Shown: positions 37,513-46,428, numbered from the stretch's first letter. The stretch: DNA of 64,000 nt from CAZISM01 sp964541895 (GCA_964541895.1 CAZISM010000005.1:1-64000); one strand, 5' to 3'. Program-made: numbers and translations. The notes: generated from the letters alone by a model not told the origin.

Positions 37513-38586
37513 ATGAATGCAGTAATGCCGAATCCGATTATGGGTGTGTCGATGCATTCCGTCGGCGCCATGTTTGCCGCCAACTGTTATGCACCGCAGA
37601 AATTTATCAAACGTTGGTCCTGGGAAACGTTCTGGATGGTGCAGGCGGCCTGGTGCTGGCTGCTGTGGCCGATCATCGGCGCCGTGTTGACGATTCCACA
37701 TCTCGGCCAGGTTTTGGCAGAGGCTCCCAAAGATGCGATGCTCTATTCGTTTCTGATGGGGTTGGCGTACGGCATCGGCGGCACGGCGTTCAACATATCC
37801 ATTCGTTATATCGGTTTTTCCCTGACCTATGCCATTGCCGTCGGGTTGTCCAGCGTGCTTGGGACGTTGATTCCGCCGATCGTTCGCGGTCAGCTTGGAT
37901 TTCTGCTGGCAAAAACCGGTGCCAATTATATCGTCGCCGGTGTGGTCGTGGGTGCGCTGGGTATCGCGTTGTGCGGGATTTCAGGCCGCTTGAAGGAAAA
38001 AGACCTGCAGTCAGCAACCGGCGGAGCAGGGCAGTTCTCTTTGCTGAAAGGCCTGATGCTCTCTCTGCTGGCCGGCGTGCTGTCGGCGGTGTATGGCTTT
38101 GCCCTGGAAGCGGCGGTGCCGGTTGTCCAGGTCGCTGAAGCACACGGCGCCGGCTACTGGAAAGGCAATGTGGCCTACCTGTTTGCCAACACCGGCGCCT
38201 TTGTGACGGCGCTGATATACAGCCTGTATCTGGCGAGAAAGAACAGATCCAGCGGTGAGCTGCTGCGTCTGGGCGGCGAAGGGGGAACCGGACTGGGATT
38301 CAACTATCTGATGGCGTTCCTGGTGGGGACCTTGTGGTATGGTCAATTCTTTTTCTATAATCTCGGTCATGTGCGCATGGGTCATTACGCCTTTACCAGT
38401 TGGGCCATTCATATGATCATGCTGGTTCTGTTCAGCAACCTGGTGGCGCTGCTCTATCGCGAGTGGGCCGGTTGTCAACGCCGCACCCGCTTCTCTATCG
38501 GCCTAAGCCTGGCGGTCCTGACTATGGCGGTCTTGCTTCTTACCTACGGGAATTATCTCGGCGAGGCGGCGGCAAAGACACCGTAG
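37513..38586 (+). CDS. RhaT-like sugar:proton symporter
   Basis: A 357-residue protein with ten predicted helices and RhaT-family sequence: the opening GVSMHSVGAMFAANCYAPQK, the GLAYGIGGTAFNISIRYIGFSLTYAI segment and FYNLGHVRMG near the end. Family members import L-rhamnose with protons, and relatives occur with other sugars. GAGGACGACT leads to the ATG. No rhamnose isomerase or kinase is next to it; instead it stands before a TIM-barrel/DUF1080 enzyme and a GH109-like protein, so the carried sugar may not be rhamnose. Confidence 0.85.
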   Translation: MNAVMPNPIMGVSMHSVGAMFAANCYAPQKFIKRWSWETFWMVQAAWCWLLWPIIGAVLTIPHLGQVLAEAPKDAMLYSFLMGLAYGIGGTAFNISIRYIGFSLTYAIAVGLSSVLGTLIPPIVRGQLGFLLAKTGANYIVAGVVVGALGIALCGISGRLKEKDLQSATGGAGQFSLLKGLMLSLLAGVLSAVYGFALEAAVPVVQVAEAHGAGYWKGNVAYLFANTGAFVTALIYSLYLARKNRSSGELLRLGGEGGTGLGFNYLMAFLVGTLWYGQFFFYNLGHVRMGHYAFTSWAIHMIMLVLFSNLVALLYREWAGCQRRTRFSIGLSLAVLTMAVLLLTYGNYLGEAAAKTP

Positions 38587-38624
38587 CGCCCGGCACGTTG
38601 CACCGCAATGAGTTTGGGATGTAG

Positions 38625-38643
38625 GGCGACCAGGTTGGTCGCC
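38625..38643. terminator. Perfect hairpin after the RhaT-like gene
   Basis: GGCGACCA pairs with TGGTCGCC over a three-base loop, 39 bases after the stop codon. No long T run follows, so it may be a weak terminator, an mRNA-stabilising stem or a repeat. Confidence 0.45.
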
Positions 38644-38706
38644 TTGCAATATTGCAGTTCACCCTGGTTCGACATTTAATTGCACTAATGACAAAGGAAG
38701 AAGCAA

Positions 38707-40140
38707 ATGAAACGAATCACATGTTGTCTTTTTGTGCTGTCGCTGTTCGCTCTGTTGCATGGCAAAGAGAAATTGCCGTTGACGGCGCATCCCGCCATCG
38801 ATGCCTATGAGGGCTGGCGGCTGGCCGCGCAGGCCTACACCTTTAATCGCTTTTCCTTTTTTGAAGCCATTGACAAAACGGCCGCCGCCGGCATGGACTG
38901 GATCGAAGCCTATCCCGGCCAAAAGCTCAGCCCGGAACGTCCGGATGCGAAAATGATCCACACCATGCCCGACTCGCTGCGGCAGTATGTCAAAAACAAA
39001 CTGGCTGATGCCGGCCTTCACCTGGTCAATTACGGCGTGGTCGGTCTGCCCAACGACGAAAAAGAGTGCCGGCAGGTATTTGATTTCGCCAGGGCGATGG
39101 GCATCGAGACCATCGTTTCCGAGCCCAAGGAAGAGGCGTTGGCGTTGATAGACCGCTTGTGCCAGGAGTACAAGATTAAAGTAGCCATTCACAATCATCC
39201 CAAACCGTCGCACTATTGGAATCCTGAGACCGTTTTGGCGGCTGTCAAAGGCCGCAGCAAATGGATCGGTGCGGATGCCGACCTTGGTCACTGGATGCGA
39301 TCCGGCGTGCAGCCCATCGAGGGCGTGCGCAAGCTGAAAGGCCGTATCATCAGCCTGCACGGCAAGGATCTCAACGAGTTCGGCGTCAAGGAAGCTCATG
39401 ATGTTATCTGGGGTACGGGCAAGGCGGATCTGGCGGCGGTGCTGCAGGAACTCCATCAGCAGAAATTCCAGGGCGTGTTCTCCATTGAATACGAATACAA
39501 CTGGGAGAACTCGTTGCCTGAAGTTCGCCAGTGCGTGGAGTATTTCAAAAAAACGGCCGGCACCTTAAAGCCGACCGGCTGGCAGAATCTGTTCAGCGAC
39601 GATCTGTCCGATGCGGTTATTTTCGTTCCCAACACCTGGTCCTTTCCGGAAGGAGTGCTGACGCGTCTCGGCGGCAGTTACATTTATACCAAAAAACAGT
39701 ACGGCGATTTTATTCTTGATCTGGAGTACAGACTTTCGCCCAATGCCAACAGCGGCGTGTTTCTGCGTATCGGCAATCTGCGCAACGTCACCCACACCGG
39801 CATCGAGGTGCAGGTCCACGAAACCACCGACGGCAGTCCGCGCGGCATGAACGGCGCCATCTATGATTGCGTCGTGCCCACCAAAGCGGCCGGCAAAAAG
39901 GCCGGCGAATGGAATCACTACACCATCACCTGCAAGGCCAACAGAATTTATGTGCTGCTCAACGGCGAGCAGATCATCGATATGGATCTGAACCGCTGGA
40001 CCGAGGCGCACAAGAATCCCGACGGCACGCCCAACAAATTCAACACGGCCTACAAGGATATGCCCCGCGTCGGTCACATCGGATTTCAGGATCACGGCCA
40101 GCCTGTCTGGTTCAGAAATATGTCCATCAGGGAGCTATAG
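38707..40140 (+). CDS. Secreted TIM-barrel/DUF1080 fusion, sugar metabolism
   Basis: A 477-residue secreted protein. After a signal peptide (LFVLSLFALLHG), residues of about 30-280 form an AP-endonuclease-2-like xylose-isomerase TIM barrel (for example KVAIHNHPKP, GADADLGHWM, ISLHGKDLN and FSIEYEYNW carry probable metal ligands). Residues 290-477 are a DUF1080 (3-keto-disaccharide hydrolase) beta-sandwich, ending RVGHIGFQDHGQPVWFRNMSI. DUF1080 proteins act on 3-keto-glycosides and bind glycans. It precedes a GH109-like oxidoreductase-fold gene by 27 bases. The pair suits oxidative glycoside cleavage outside the cytoplasm. Confidence 0.88.
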   Translation: MKRITCCLFVLSLFALLHGKEKLPLTAHPAIDAYEGWRLAAQAYTFNRFSFFEAIDKTAAAGMDWIEAYPGQKLSPERPDAKMIHTMPDSLRQYVKNKLADAGLHLVNYGVVGLPNDEKECRQVFDFARAMGIETIVSEPKEEALALIDRLCQEYKIKVAIHNHPKPSHYWNPETVLAAVKGRSKWIGADADLGHWMRSGVQPIEGVRKLKGRIISLHGKDLNEFGVKEAHDVIWGTGKADLAAVLQELHQQKFQGVFSIEYEYNWENSLPEVRQCVEYFKKTAGTLKPTGWQNLFSDDLSDAVIFVPNTWSFPEGVLTRLGGSYIYTKKQYGDFILDLEYRLSPNANSGVFLRIGNLRNVTHTGIEVQVHETTDGSPRGMNGAIYDCVVPTKAAGKKAGEWNHYTITCKANRIYVLLNGEQIIDMDLNRWTEAHKNPDGTPNKFNTAYKDMPRVGHIGFQDHGQPVWFRNMSIREL

Positions 40141-40167
40141 GCCGCCAGTTCTATAAACAAGGAGTCC

Positions 40168-41610
40168 ATGTTGAAAACGGATCGCAGAGAGTTTATCAAG
40201 CTGGCCGGCGCCGGCGTGATGACCACGGCTATGCTGCCAATGAATGCTAAAGGAGGAACAACGACAGGTTCGTTTATGCAGACCGGAAAGGCGTCAGAGC
40301 AGCGTCACAAGCAATTGTTCAATATGTGCGGTTACGCCGCGCCCAGGCTGGAGGTCGTTCGCATCGGCCTGATCGGCATCGGCAGCAGAGGCCTCAGCGC
40401 GGTGCGCCGGCTCCGGTTGATCGAAGGCGTGGAGCTCAGGGCCGTATGCGATCTCTATCAGGATCGCATTGACCTGGCGCAACAGAGTCTGCAGGAAGCG
40501 GGTTTACCTTCTGCAAAGGGCTATACCGGTAATGCCGAGATCTGGCAGGAGCTGGTGCAGAGAAATGATCTGGATCTGATCTATATCTGCACGCCGCGCG
40601 GCACGCATGCCAAAATGGCTCTGTTAGCCATGGAGACCGGCAAGCACGCCGCGACCGAGATGCCGGCCATGTCGACGGTGGCAGAGGGGTGGCAGCTGGT
40701 GGCGACTTCGGAAAAAACCAGAAAGCACTGCATGATGCTGGAGAACTGCTGCTATGATTTTTTCGAGCTGCTGATTCTTAATATGGTGCGGCAGGGTCTG
40801 TTCGGCGAAATCGTTCATGTGGAGGGCGGTTACATTCATGACCAGCTGGAGATGAATTTTAAAAAGAATCTCACCTCCGGCATGTGGCGGTTAAAGGAGA
40901 GTCAGCATCGCAAAGGCAATCTCTATCCGACGCACGGTCTGGGGCCGTTGTGCCAGGTGTTGAATATCAATCGCGGCGACCGGATGGCCTATTTGACCTC
41001 CACCTCCACCGACGATTTCATGATGGGCAAGAAAGCAGCGGAACTGGCCAGACAGGATGAGTGGTACCGGGAATTCGACACCGATTCGTATCGCGGCAAC
41101 ATGAATACTTCGGTCATCCGCACCGAAAAGGGCAAGACCATCATGCTGCAATACGACATCACCAGTCCCAGGCCCTATTCCCGCCTTCAGCTGGTCAGCG
41201 GCACTAAAGGCATGTCGCTCAAATATCCGGAACCGCCGCGCATCGCCTTTGGTCATGAATGGCTCAACGATGAACAGATGAAAGAGGTGTGGGAAAAACA
41301 TACGCCCGAGATCGTCAGGCGGGTTGGCGACATGGCCAAAAAAGTCGGCGGCCATGGCGGCATGGATTTTCTCATGGATTGGCGCTTGATCGATTGTCTG
41401 CGTAACGGCCTGCCCCTGGAACAGGATGTGTACGATGCCGCCTGTTGGAGCTCGATTGTACCGCTCAGTGAATGGTCGGTGGCCAACGGTTCGGCTCCGA
41501 TCCTGGTTCCGGATTTTACCTGCGGCTCGTACACAACCAACGCGCCGCTGGATCCTGGCGTGTTCAAAGGTGGTGATACCGGCATGCGCGAGCTGCCTAA
41601 AAAGGGCTAG
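40168..41610 (+). CDS. Tat-exported Gfo/Idh/MocA protein, GH109-like
   Basis: A 480-residue protein with a twin-arginine signal (TDRREFIKLAGAGVMTTAM) and a Gfo/Idh/MocA Rossmann domain (RIGLIGIGSRG near residue 66; CTPRGTHAKMA). The segments KHCMMLENCCYDFFELLILN, GNLYPTHGLGPLCQ and the late VPDFTCGSY follow the GH109 pattern, whose members use bound NAD to hydrolyse alpha-N-acetylgalactosaminides by transient oxidation. A general oxidoreductase role is the alternative. AAGGAG stands before the ATG, and the gene follows the TIM-barrel/DUF1080 gene closely. Tat export fits folding with a bound cofactor. Confidence 0.85.
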   Translation: MLKTDRREFIKLAGAGVMTTAMLPMNAKGGTTTGSFMQTGKASEQRHKQLFNMCGYAAPRLEVVRIGLIGIGSRGLSAVRRLRLIEGVELRAVCDLYQDRIDLAQQSLQEAGLPSAKGYTGNAEIWQELVQRNDLDLIYICTPRGTHAKMALLAMETGKHAATEMPAMSTVAEGWQLVATSEKTRKHCMMLENCCYDFFELLILNMVRQGLFGEIVHVEGGYIHDQLEMNFKKNLTSGMWRLKESQHRKGNLYPTHGLGPLCQVLNINRGDRMAYLTSTSTDDFMMGKKAAELARQDEWYREFDTDSYRGNMNTSVIRTEKGKTIMLQYDITSPRPYSRLQLVSGTKGMSLKYPEPPRIAFGHEWLNDEQMKEVWEKHTPEIVRRVGDMAKKVGGHGGMDFLMDWRLIDCLRNGLPLEQDVYDAACWSSIVPLSEWSVANGSAPILVPDFTCGSYTTNAPLDPGVFKGGDTGMRELPKKG

Positions 41611-41634
41611 TCTGCTTTTGGTGCAGCAGATCAC

Positions 41635-42894
41635 CTATTCGTGTGCCTGGCCGGCGGCTTCGGCTTTGAGCCGCTGCCGTTCGGCGGTTTTGGCAAAGGG
41701 GAAATAGATCAACATGGCGATGACGATGGAGAGCGCGCCCCAGACAGCGGCGCGCCAGTCGCCGCCCGAGACCAGGTAGTGGCCGATGATGGGCGGCGTG
41801 GTCCAGGGCACATTGACGAACGGCTTGTTGATGAGTTCAGCCTGCATGAGCAAAAAGGAACCGGTGGTCAGGACAAGGGCGTTCAGAATATAGGGGATCA
41901 TAAAGATCGGGTTGAGCACGATGGGAAAGCCGAAAAAGATCGGTTCGTTGATCTGAAAAATCTGCGTCGGCAATGACAGTCGGCTGACTTTGCGATAGCC
42001 CGGCTCTTTGGAGTTCAGCATCACCAGGGCCAGGGCAATGGTGGCGCCGGTGCCGCCGACATTGACAAACGCGGTAAAGAAACCATAGGCGGTGATATAG
42101 GGCAGGGGCTGGCCGTGTACCATGGCTTCGACGTTGGCGGCCAGGTACTGGAGAAAGATCGGCGCCACAATGGCGTCCATGGCGTTGTCGCCGTTAATGC
42201 CCACGGACCACAGCAGCGTCACCAGGAACGCATACACCAGAATGCCCGGCAGGGTGTTCAGGGCAAAGATCAGCGGCTTGAAGCCGGTCTGGACCAGGTG
42301 ATCGATATCCACGCCCAGGACAAAGCGGATCAGCCAGAACACGGTGACCAGGAAGAACAGCGGACTCAGCGATACGAACGATTCGTACACCACGGCGGGC
42401 ACGTTTTCCGGCAGTTTGATGACAAAGTTTTTATCGGTAAAGAATTTTTGCACGCGCACGACGATAAGGGCGATGAGCACGGCGGTGAAAAGGCCTTTGG
42501 AGCCCAAACTGTCCATGGAAAAAGCGAGGCTGTCCGGCGTGTCCCCTACCTTTAATTGTATCATCAGAAACACCAGCGTCGCCATGGTGGCGCTGACGAT
42601 CGCTTCCTGCTTCAATTGCTTGCCCAGATCATAACCGATGGAAAAACAGACAAATACCGACAGCAGTCCGAACGTGGCGGTTACCGGTATCTGCAGCAGG
42701 GTCAGATAAGGGGCGACGATCTTGTCCCAGCCGCTGATGGGCAGATAGGAGAGGATGATGAACACGCCGCCGATGATGGTGAGCGGCACCACGGACACCA
42801 TGCCGGCGCGGATGGCGGACAGATAGGTGTTTTCGCTCAACGCGGTCAGGGGGGGGACGATGTGTCTGTTCAGTATTCCGGTCAGTCTGTCCAC
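41635..42894 (-). CDS. PTS permease IIC, cellobiose/chitobiose (CelB) type
   Basis: A 419-residue EIIC permease with about ten helices. Family features include the N-terminal AIRAGMVSVVPLTIIGGVFIIL, SVGINGDNAMDAIVAPIF near residue 215, GFFTAFVNVGGTGATIALAL, and QIFQINEPIFFGFPIVLNPIFMIPYI, which holds the conserved active-site glutamate. These proteins move phosphorylated beta-glucosides or chitobiose. No EIIA, EIIB, HPr or EI gene is in the window, so it stands alone. It is convergent with the GH109-like gene. Without partners it could work as a facilitator or depend on distant genes. Confidence 0.9.
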   Translation of the reverse strand: MDRLTGILNRHIVPPLTALSENTYLSAIRAGMVSVVPLTIIGGVFIILSYLPISGWDKIVAPYLTLLQIPVTATFGLLSVFVCFSIGYDLGKQLKQEAIVSATMATLVFLMIQLKVGDTPDSLAFSMDSLGSKGLFTAVLIALIVVRVQKFFTDKNFVIKLPENVPAVVYESFVSLSPLFFLVTVFWLIRFVLGVDIDHLVQTGFKPLIFALNTLPGILVYAFLVTLLWSVGINGDNAMDAIVAPIFLQYLAANVEAMVHGQPLPYITAYGFFTAFVNVGGTGATIALALVMLNSKEPGYRKVSRLSLPTQIFQINEPIFFGFPIVLNPIFMIPYILNALVLTTGSFLLMQAELINKPFVNVPWTTPPIIGHYLVSGGDWRAAVWGALSIVIAMLIYFPFAKTAERQRLKAEAAGQAHE

Positions 42895-42966
42895 AGAGGC
42901 TCCTGTTCGTGTTCCTTTCCTTCTATATACTTTTGAAATTAACCATTTGCCGCGCCATAATCAATA

Positions 42967-43191
42967 CTATCTTGCATGTTCTGCCGTTGCGGCGACGAGT
43001 TTTTCGATTGATCTTTCTTGGCTCGCACCCGACTGTTTTTTCTGCGATGTGCCTGTCCACCTGCCACTGAAACCACGCCGGCGCGGATTGTCAAAGCCGT
43101 CCATATTGCACATGCCGCCGCATGAGCAAAGCGGGGATGCACGCAACATAGTCGGGAATAAAGCAACGGCGGCCACTGTTATCTCTTTCAT
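42967..43191 (-). CDS. Possible small exported Cys-rich peptide
   Basis: A 74-codon frame upstream of, and on the same strand as, the PTS permease. The ATG at 43191 has GGAG 13-10 bases upstream. The product starts with a short hydrophobic run (ITVAAVALFPTMLRASP), then LCSCGGMCNMDGF and an Arg-rich stretch (NPRRRGFSGRW), and ends in a charged tail. The signal-like front and clustered cysteines resemble a small secreted or modified peptide precursor, but there is no maturation enzyme nearby. Another minus-strand frame overlaps it. It may not be a gene. Confidence 0.25.
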   Translation of the reverse strand: MKEITVAAVALFPTMLRASPLCSCGGMCNMDGFDNPRRRGFSGRWTGTSQKKQSGASQERSIEKLVAATAEHAR

Positions 43192-43463
43192 ACCAACACA
43201 CTCCATCTCGCCATCCTTCACTTCCTTTATCAACGAATCAAACGTCAAAGTCTGTTCATCATTTACAGGAGGTGTGAAGCATTCTGATGTGATACCCTAA
43301 GCAACGGATCCATCGGATCGGAGTGTCGTAGTGATTGACGTTGGCACTGAAATATGATCAGCTTGATGCCGCCCTCACAGCGGATCCGACATAGTCTGCC
43401 CCCATCTTTCGCTTATGATCGCTCTATCCTTTCTATGAGCAACGTTTGTACGGCCAAATTCAT

Positions 43464-43485
43464 CCTCTTGTCTGAAGGCAAGAGG
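43464..43485. promoter_or_regulatory. Hairpin in the leader of the secreted helical protein
   Basis: CCTCTTG pairs perfectly with CAAGAGG over an eight-base loop, 27 bases before the ATG at 43513 and just upstream of its AAAGGA ribosome-binding site. It could modulate stability or translation. Confidence 0.4.
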
Positions 43486-43512
43486 AACCACATCCAATAG
43501 AAAGGACCTATC

Positions 43513-44070
43513 ATGAAAAAGCTCATGACTGTTCTGTTCGTCGCATCGATTTTTGTCAATGCCGCCTGGTCGCAAGCCCCTTCTCCGCAGACTGAAAAAG
43601 CAATAGATGAGTACCTGCAAGCCCTGAAAGACAGCAATCAGAGCGTTCGCCTTAACGCCCTCAAGCAATTGAACAACCTCAAGACCGCCTACCCGAACTA
43701 TCAGATGAAGGAATTCGAGTCTTTTCTCTCCTCCGCCATCATGCGCAAGTCCACCGACAGCTGGATCCGCAACCTCGGCGCCGAAAATGCCGGCGTGCGC
43801 CATGCCACGCTCTATGCCCTCGTGCGACTGAAATCGGATTTTACCCAGCTCGACATGAGCGTGTTCAACAGCGCCCTGAATAAAATGGTCAATAAGGATG
43901 CGGTGGCCCATATCCAGGTGGATGCCAAGATCGCCGCCATCTATATCAATGATGCCAAGTTGGCCACTGCCGTCAAAGTGGATGAAAATGCTGATCCCGG
44001 CGATGTCTTTGCCCATATTCACATCGAAATGGATAAAATGTTTGACCAGCAATTTTCTGCGGCTGAATAG
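43513..44070 (+). CDS. Small secreted helical-repeat protein
   Basis: A 185-residue protein with a clear signal peptide (MTVLFVASIFVNAAWSQ). The mature part is almost entirely helical with HEAT-like spacing, for example SNQSVRLNALKQLNNLKTAYP and NLGAENAGVRHATLYALVRL. No enzyme motif is seen. AAAGGA lies upstream of the ATG. HEAT-like proteins usually act as protein-binding scaffolds; here a periplasmic partner is unknown. It is flanked by two long intergenic stretches and so is probably a single-gene unit. Confidence 0.78.
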   Translation: MKKLMTVLFVASIFVNAAWSQAPSPQTEKAIDEYLQALKDSNQSVRLNALKQLNNLKTAYPNYQMKEFESFLSSAIMRKSTDSWIRNLGAENAGVRHATLYALVRLKSDFTQLDMSVFNSALNKMVNKDAVAHIQVDAKIAAIYINDAKLATAVKVDENADPGDVFAHIHIEMDKMFDQQFSAAE

Positions 44071-44105
44071 TTCCGCTCATCGCCATACGTGGCATGGTGA
44101 CGCAC

Positions 44106-44135
44106 TGGCACGGCATGCTCCTGCTTGCCGTGCCA
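44106..44135. terminator. Perfect 10-bp hairpin after the helical protein gene
   Basis: TGGCACGGCA and TGCCGTGCCA are exact reverse complements around a ten-base loop, 36 bases after the stop codon at 44070. There is no T run on either side, so it may be a factor-assisted terminator or a palindromic repeat unit. Confidence 0.5.
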
Positions 44136-44272
44136 GGAGGTAAAGTTAACCTTGCGCAGGTTCGTCAACATGGGTGAGAGCGGACTATAGGTCTCAATAG
44201 CTATTCAGGAGCCAATCTTCGCAAGGTAACACGTCGTTTAATTAAGGCTGTAGCCTGAATGATCCACCGCCG

Positions 44273-44291
44273 AACGCAGAGGTACGCAGAG
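44273..44291. repeat. GCAGAG-type short repeat
   Basis: AACGCAGAGGTACGCAGAG repeats ACGCAGAG at an eleven-base step. Sequences of this kind are common as dispersed intergenic repeats in many environmental bacterial genomes. Only one short tract is visible here. Confidence 0.35.
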
Positions 44292-44453
44292 AAAATAAAA
44301 ACATGGCGCTATCACGCTCAAGCTGAGAATAGAATATAGCAAACATCAAGTCGAAAAGTAATCAATAATCTTGACCGAAACGAGCCGGCGAATTCGGTGG
44401 CTCATGCCCTGATCAGGTTAATAAGGTACCAGAGACTTTTTTTACGGCTCGGA

Positions 44454-44608
44454 GCTTGGCAGCGAGAAAAAGGGGTAAAGCCTGTTTCAAGCCTAATAAA
44501 AATAAAGCAATGTGCCATCAAATCTTGCTTCGCGGCACGACTTGCCGGTTGGCATGGTACCGGGTGAATTCTGTTTAAGTCTAATGAAAACAAAGCAATG
44601 TGCCGTCA
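44454..44608. repeat. Degenerate direct repeat pair
   Basis: A segment at 44484-44521 recurs at 44572-44608. Both contain the identical core AAAGCAATGTGCC preceded by CTAAT(A/G)AAAA and end in TCA. The likeness extends weakly upstream from a shared TTGGCA, so each unit is about 60-68 bases at a step of roughly 88. It has diverged and contains no gene, which fits an old dispersed element. Confidence 0.6.
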
Positions 44609-44775
44609 TATCCCCTTCCGGCTTTAGGCTGGAGCCGATTTCTTTCGTTTTCCTGCTTGCTTTTCTCGCCAATTCCCTGTAACATTAGAACAAAATGGCA
44701 TGTATTTCGTTTTTGATAGCAAAGTTGCAGCGCTATCATCGATGGCTTGTCCATCACAAAGGAACGGAATGAATA

Positions 44776-46341
44776 ATGAAAAAGTCTGGCATTTTCCTGG
44801 CACTGGCAGTTTTCCCCTGTCTTGTCCTGGCCGGCAGCCCTTCGCAAAAGGCGATTGACAGCATCTCCCCGGATGAGGCGAAACGCATTGTAAGCTACCT
44901 GTCATCCGACGATTTAAAAGGCCGGCCGACTCCCAGCCCGGAGCTGGACCGCGCGGCCGATTATATCGCCGAGAATCTGAAAGCCTACGGGCTGTTGCCG
45001 GTGAACGGAAGTTATTTCCAGCTGTTGCATATTCACAGGACCTATCTGGGCGATACCAACGTGGTCAACGTCACCGGTCAGGACGGCGTCGAAAAACTGC
45101 TGGCGATAAAAAAAGATTTCATGCCGTTTGAAATGACGGCCGATCAACGCGTGCAGGGCCAGGTGGTGTTCGTCGGTTACGGCATTTCCGCGCCTGATAA
45201 ATTGTACGATGACTATCGCGGCGTGGATGTCAAAGGCAAAATCGTACTGGCTCTGAAAGGCGCGCCCAAAGAGAACGACCCCAACAGCCCCTTTCATAAC
45301 AAAAAGGACGCCAGCTATGGCCGCGTTGCTGATAAAGTGCGCACCGCCATTGACCATGGCGCGTTAGGATTTATGCTGGTGACCAATCCGGCCACCTCCG
45401 GGCTGCTCAAGCCCACGGGATTTCCCTGGCCCAGCCTGCATAAGGGCTTTCCGGCTGATGCGGTGCCGGTGAGTGTGGTACGAAAAGAGCAGGCCAAAGT
45501 CCCCACCATTCAGGTGGGCGAAGAGGCCATACGACTGTGGTTCGGCGAGGTCGATTCGCTGCGCACCATTGCCAAACAGATCGACAGCCTGCTGACGCCG
45601 CACTCGTTTGCCTTGACAGGCGCGCAGGTGTCCATCCGCACCTCGACGCGGGTGGTGGAGCAGCTCAGCCGCAACGTCACCGCCATGTGGCCCGGCACGG
45701 ATGCGAAATTAAAGGAGCAGTGGGTGATCGTCGGCGGCCATTACGACCATGTCGGGATCCGTCAGAACACGCCGGCCGGACAGGACAGCATCAACAACGG
45801 CGCCGATGACAACGCTTCCGGAACCGCCGGCGTCATGCTGGTGGCGCGTGCCTTTGCCGCAGACAAGAAAAAACCGAAACGGAGCGTGCTCTTTCTGGCT
45901 TTTGCCGGCGAAGAAAAGGGTCTGTGGGGTTCGGAGGTGTATGTCGACCAGCCGCTGGTGCCGCTGGAAAAGACCGTCGCCATGATCAACCTCGATATGA
46001 TCGGCCGCAACCGGGTGGACAGCCTGACGATCTTTGGCAAACAGGTATCTCCGGACCTGTGGGCTATGGCGCAGAAGGAGAACAAGCATTTCAAGATCAA
46101 ACTGTCGGCGGGCGAGCTCGGCTCTTCCGGCGGCAGCGATCATATGCCCTTTAACAAGAAAAAAATTCCGACGCTGTTCTACCATTCGGGCCTGCACCCC
46201 GATTATCATCGACCGAGCGATCAAATTGAAAAGATAAATTTCGGCAAGATGGCGATGGTCAGCCGACTCTGCTTCAGATCGGCCTGGAAATTGGCCAACT
46301 CTGATTTTCGGCCGGCTTTTGTCGAAGCGAAAATCAAATAA
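44776..46341 (+). CDS. Secreted M28 zinc aminopeptidase with PA domain
   Basis: A 521-residue secreted peptidase (signal FLALAVFPCLVLAG). A PA domain is inserted at about residues 120-270 (VVFVGYGISAPDKLYDDYRG). The two-zinc M28 core follows, with ligands in GGHYDHVG, NGADDNASGTA, the catalytic pair in FAGEEKGLWGS, NLDMIGR and a final histidine in LHPDYHRPSD. M28 enzymes remove N-terminal residues from peptides. The start has GGAACGGA upstream. It fits the group of extracytoplasmic peptidases in this window (M16 pair, M24). Confidence 0.95.
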   Translation: MKKSGIFLALAVFPCLVLAGSPSQKAIDSISPDEAKRIVSYLSSDDLKGRPTPSPELDRAADYIAENLKAYGLLPVNGSYFQLLHIHRTYLGDTNVVNVTGQDGVEKLLAIKKDFMPFEMTADQRVQGQVVFVGYGISAPDKLYDDYRGVDVKGKIVLALKGAPKENDPNSPFHNKKDASYGRVADKVRTAIDHGALGFMLVTNPATSGLLKPTGFPWPSLHKGFPADAVPVSVVRKEQAKVPTIQVGEEAIRLWFGEVDSLRTIAKQIDSLLTPHSFALTGAQVSIRTSTRVVEQLSRNVTAMWPGTDAKLKEQWVIVGGHYDHVGIRQNTPAGQDSINNGADDNASGTAGVMLVARAFAADKKKPKRSVLFLAFAGEEKGLWGSEVYVDQPLVPLEKTVAMINLDMIGRNRVDSLTIFGKQVSPDLWAMAQKENKHFKIKLSAGELGSSGGSDHMPFNKKKIPTLFYHSGLHPDYHRPSDQIEKINFGKMAMVSRLCFRSAWKLANSDFRPAFVEAKIK

Positions 46342-46428
46342 CAGCGGCGGGCTGGGATCGTCGCTGCACCGGACCACATTGATCCATTCCCGCCTGACAT
46401 GTTTTATCACAGGAAAGGAGCATCATTC

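Larger units (their letters stand above)
42895..43512. other. 618-base intergenic region with weak small frames
   Basis: Between the PTS permease (minus) and a secreted helical protein (plus) there is no family-recognisable gene. It contains one Cys-rich minus-strand frame (separate entry), a hairpin just before the plus gene, and otherwise nothing that I can name. Confidence 0.5.
44071..44775. other. 705-base repeat-bearing intergenic region
   Basis: No protein gene is supported here. The stretch contains a perfect 10-bp hairpin (44106-44135), a GCAGAG-type short repeat (44273-44291) and two copies of a degenerate direct repeat (44454-44608). The base composition is more AT-rich than in the genes around it. 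It has the look of decayed mobile or dispersed repeat DNA. Confidence 0.55.

Noticed and set aside
44402..44905. Overlapping minus-strand small frames in the 44 kb intergenic region
   Set aside because: They lie on the degenerate direct repeats and on the antisense of the M28 signal region, share no family features and lack ribosome-binding sites.
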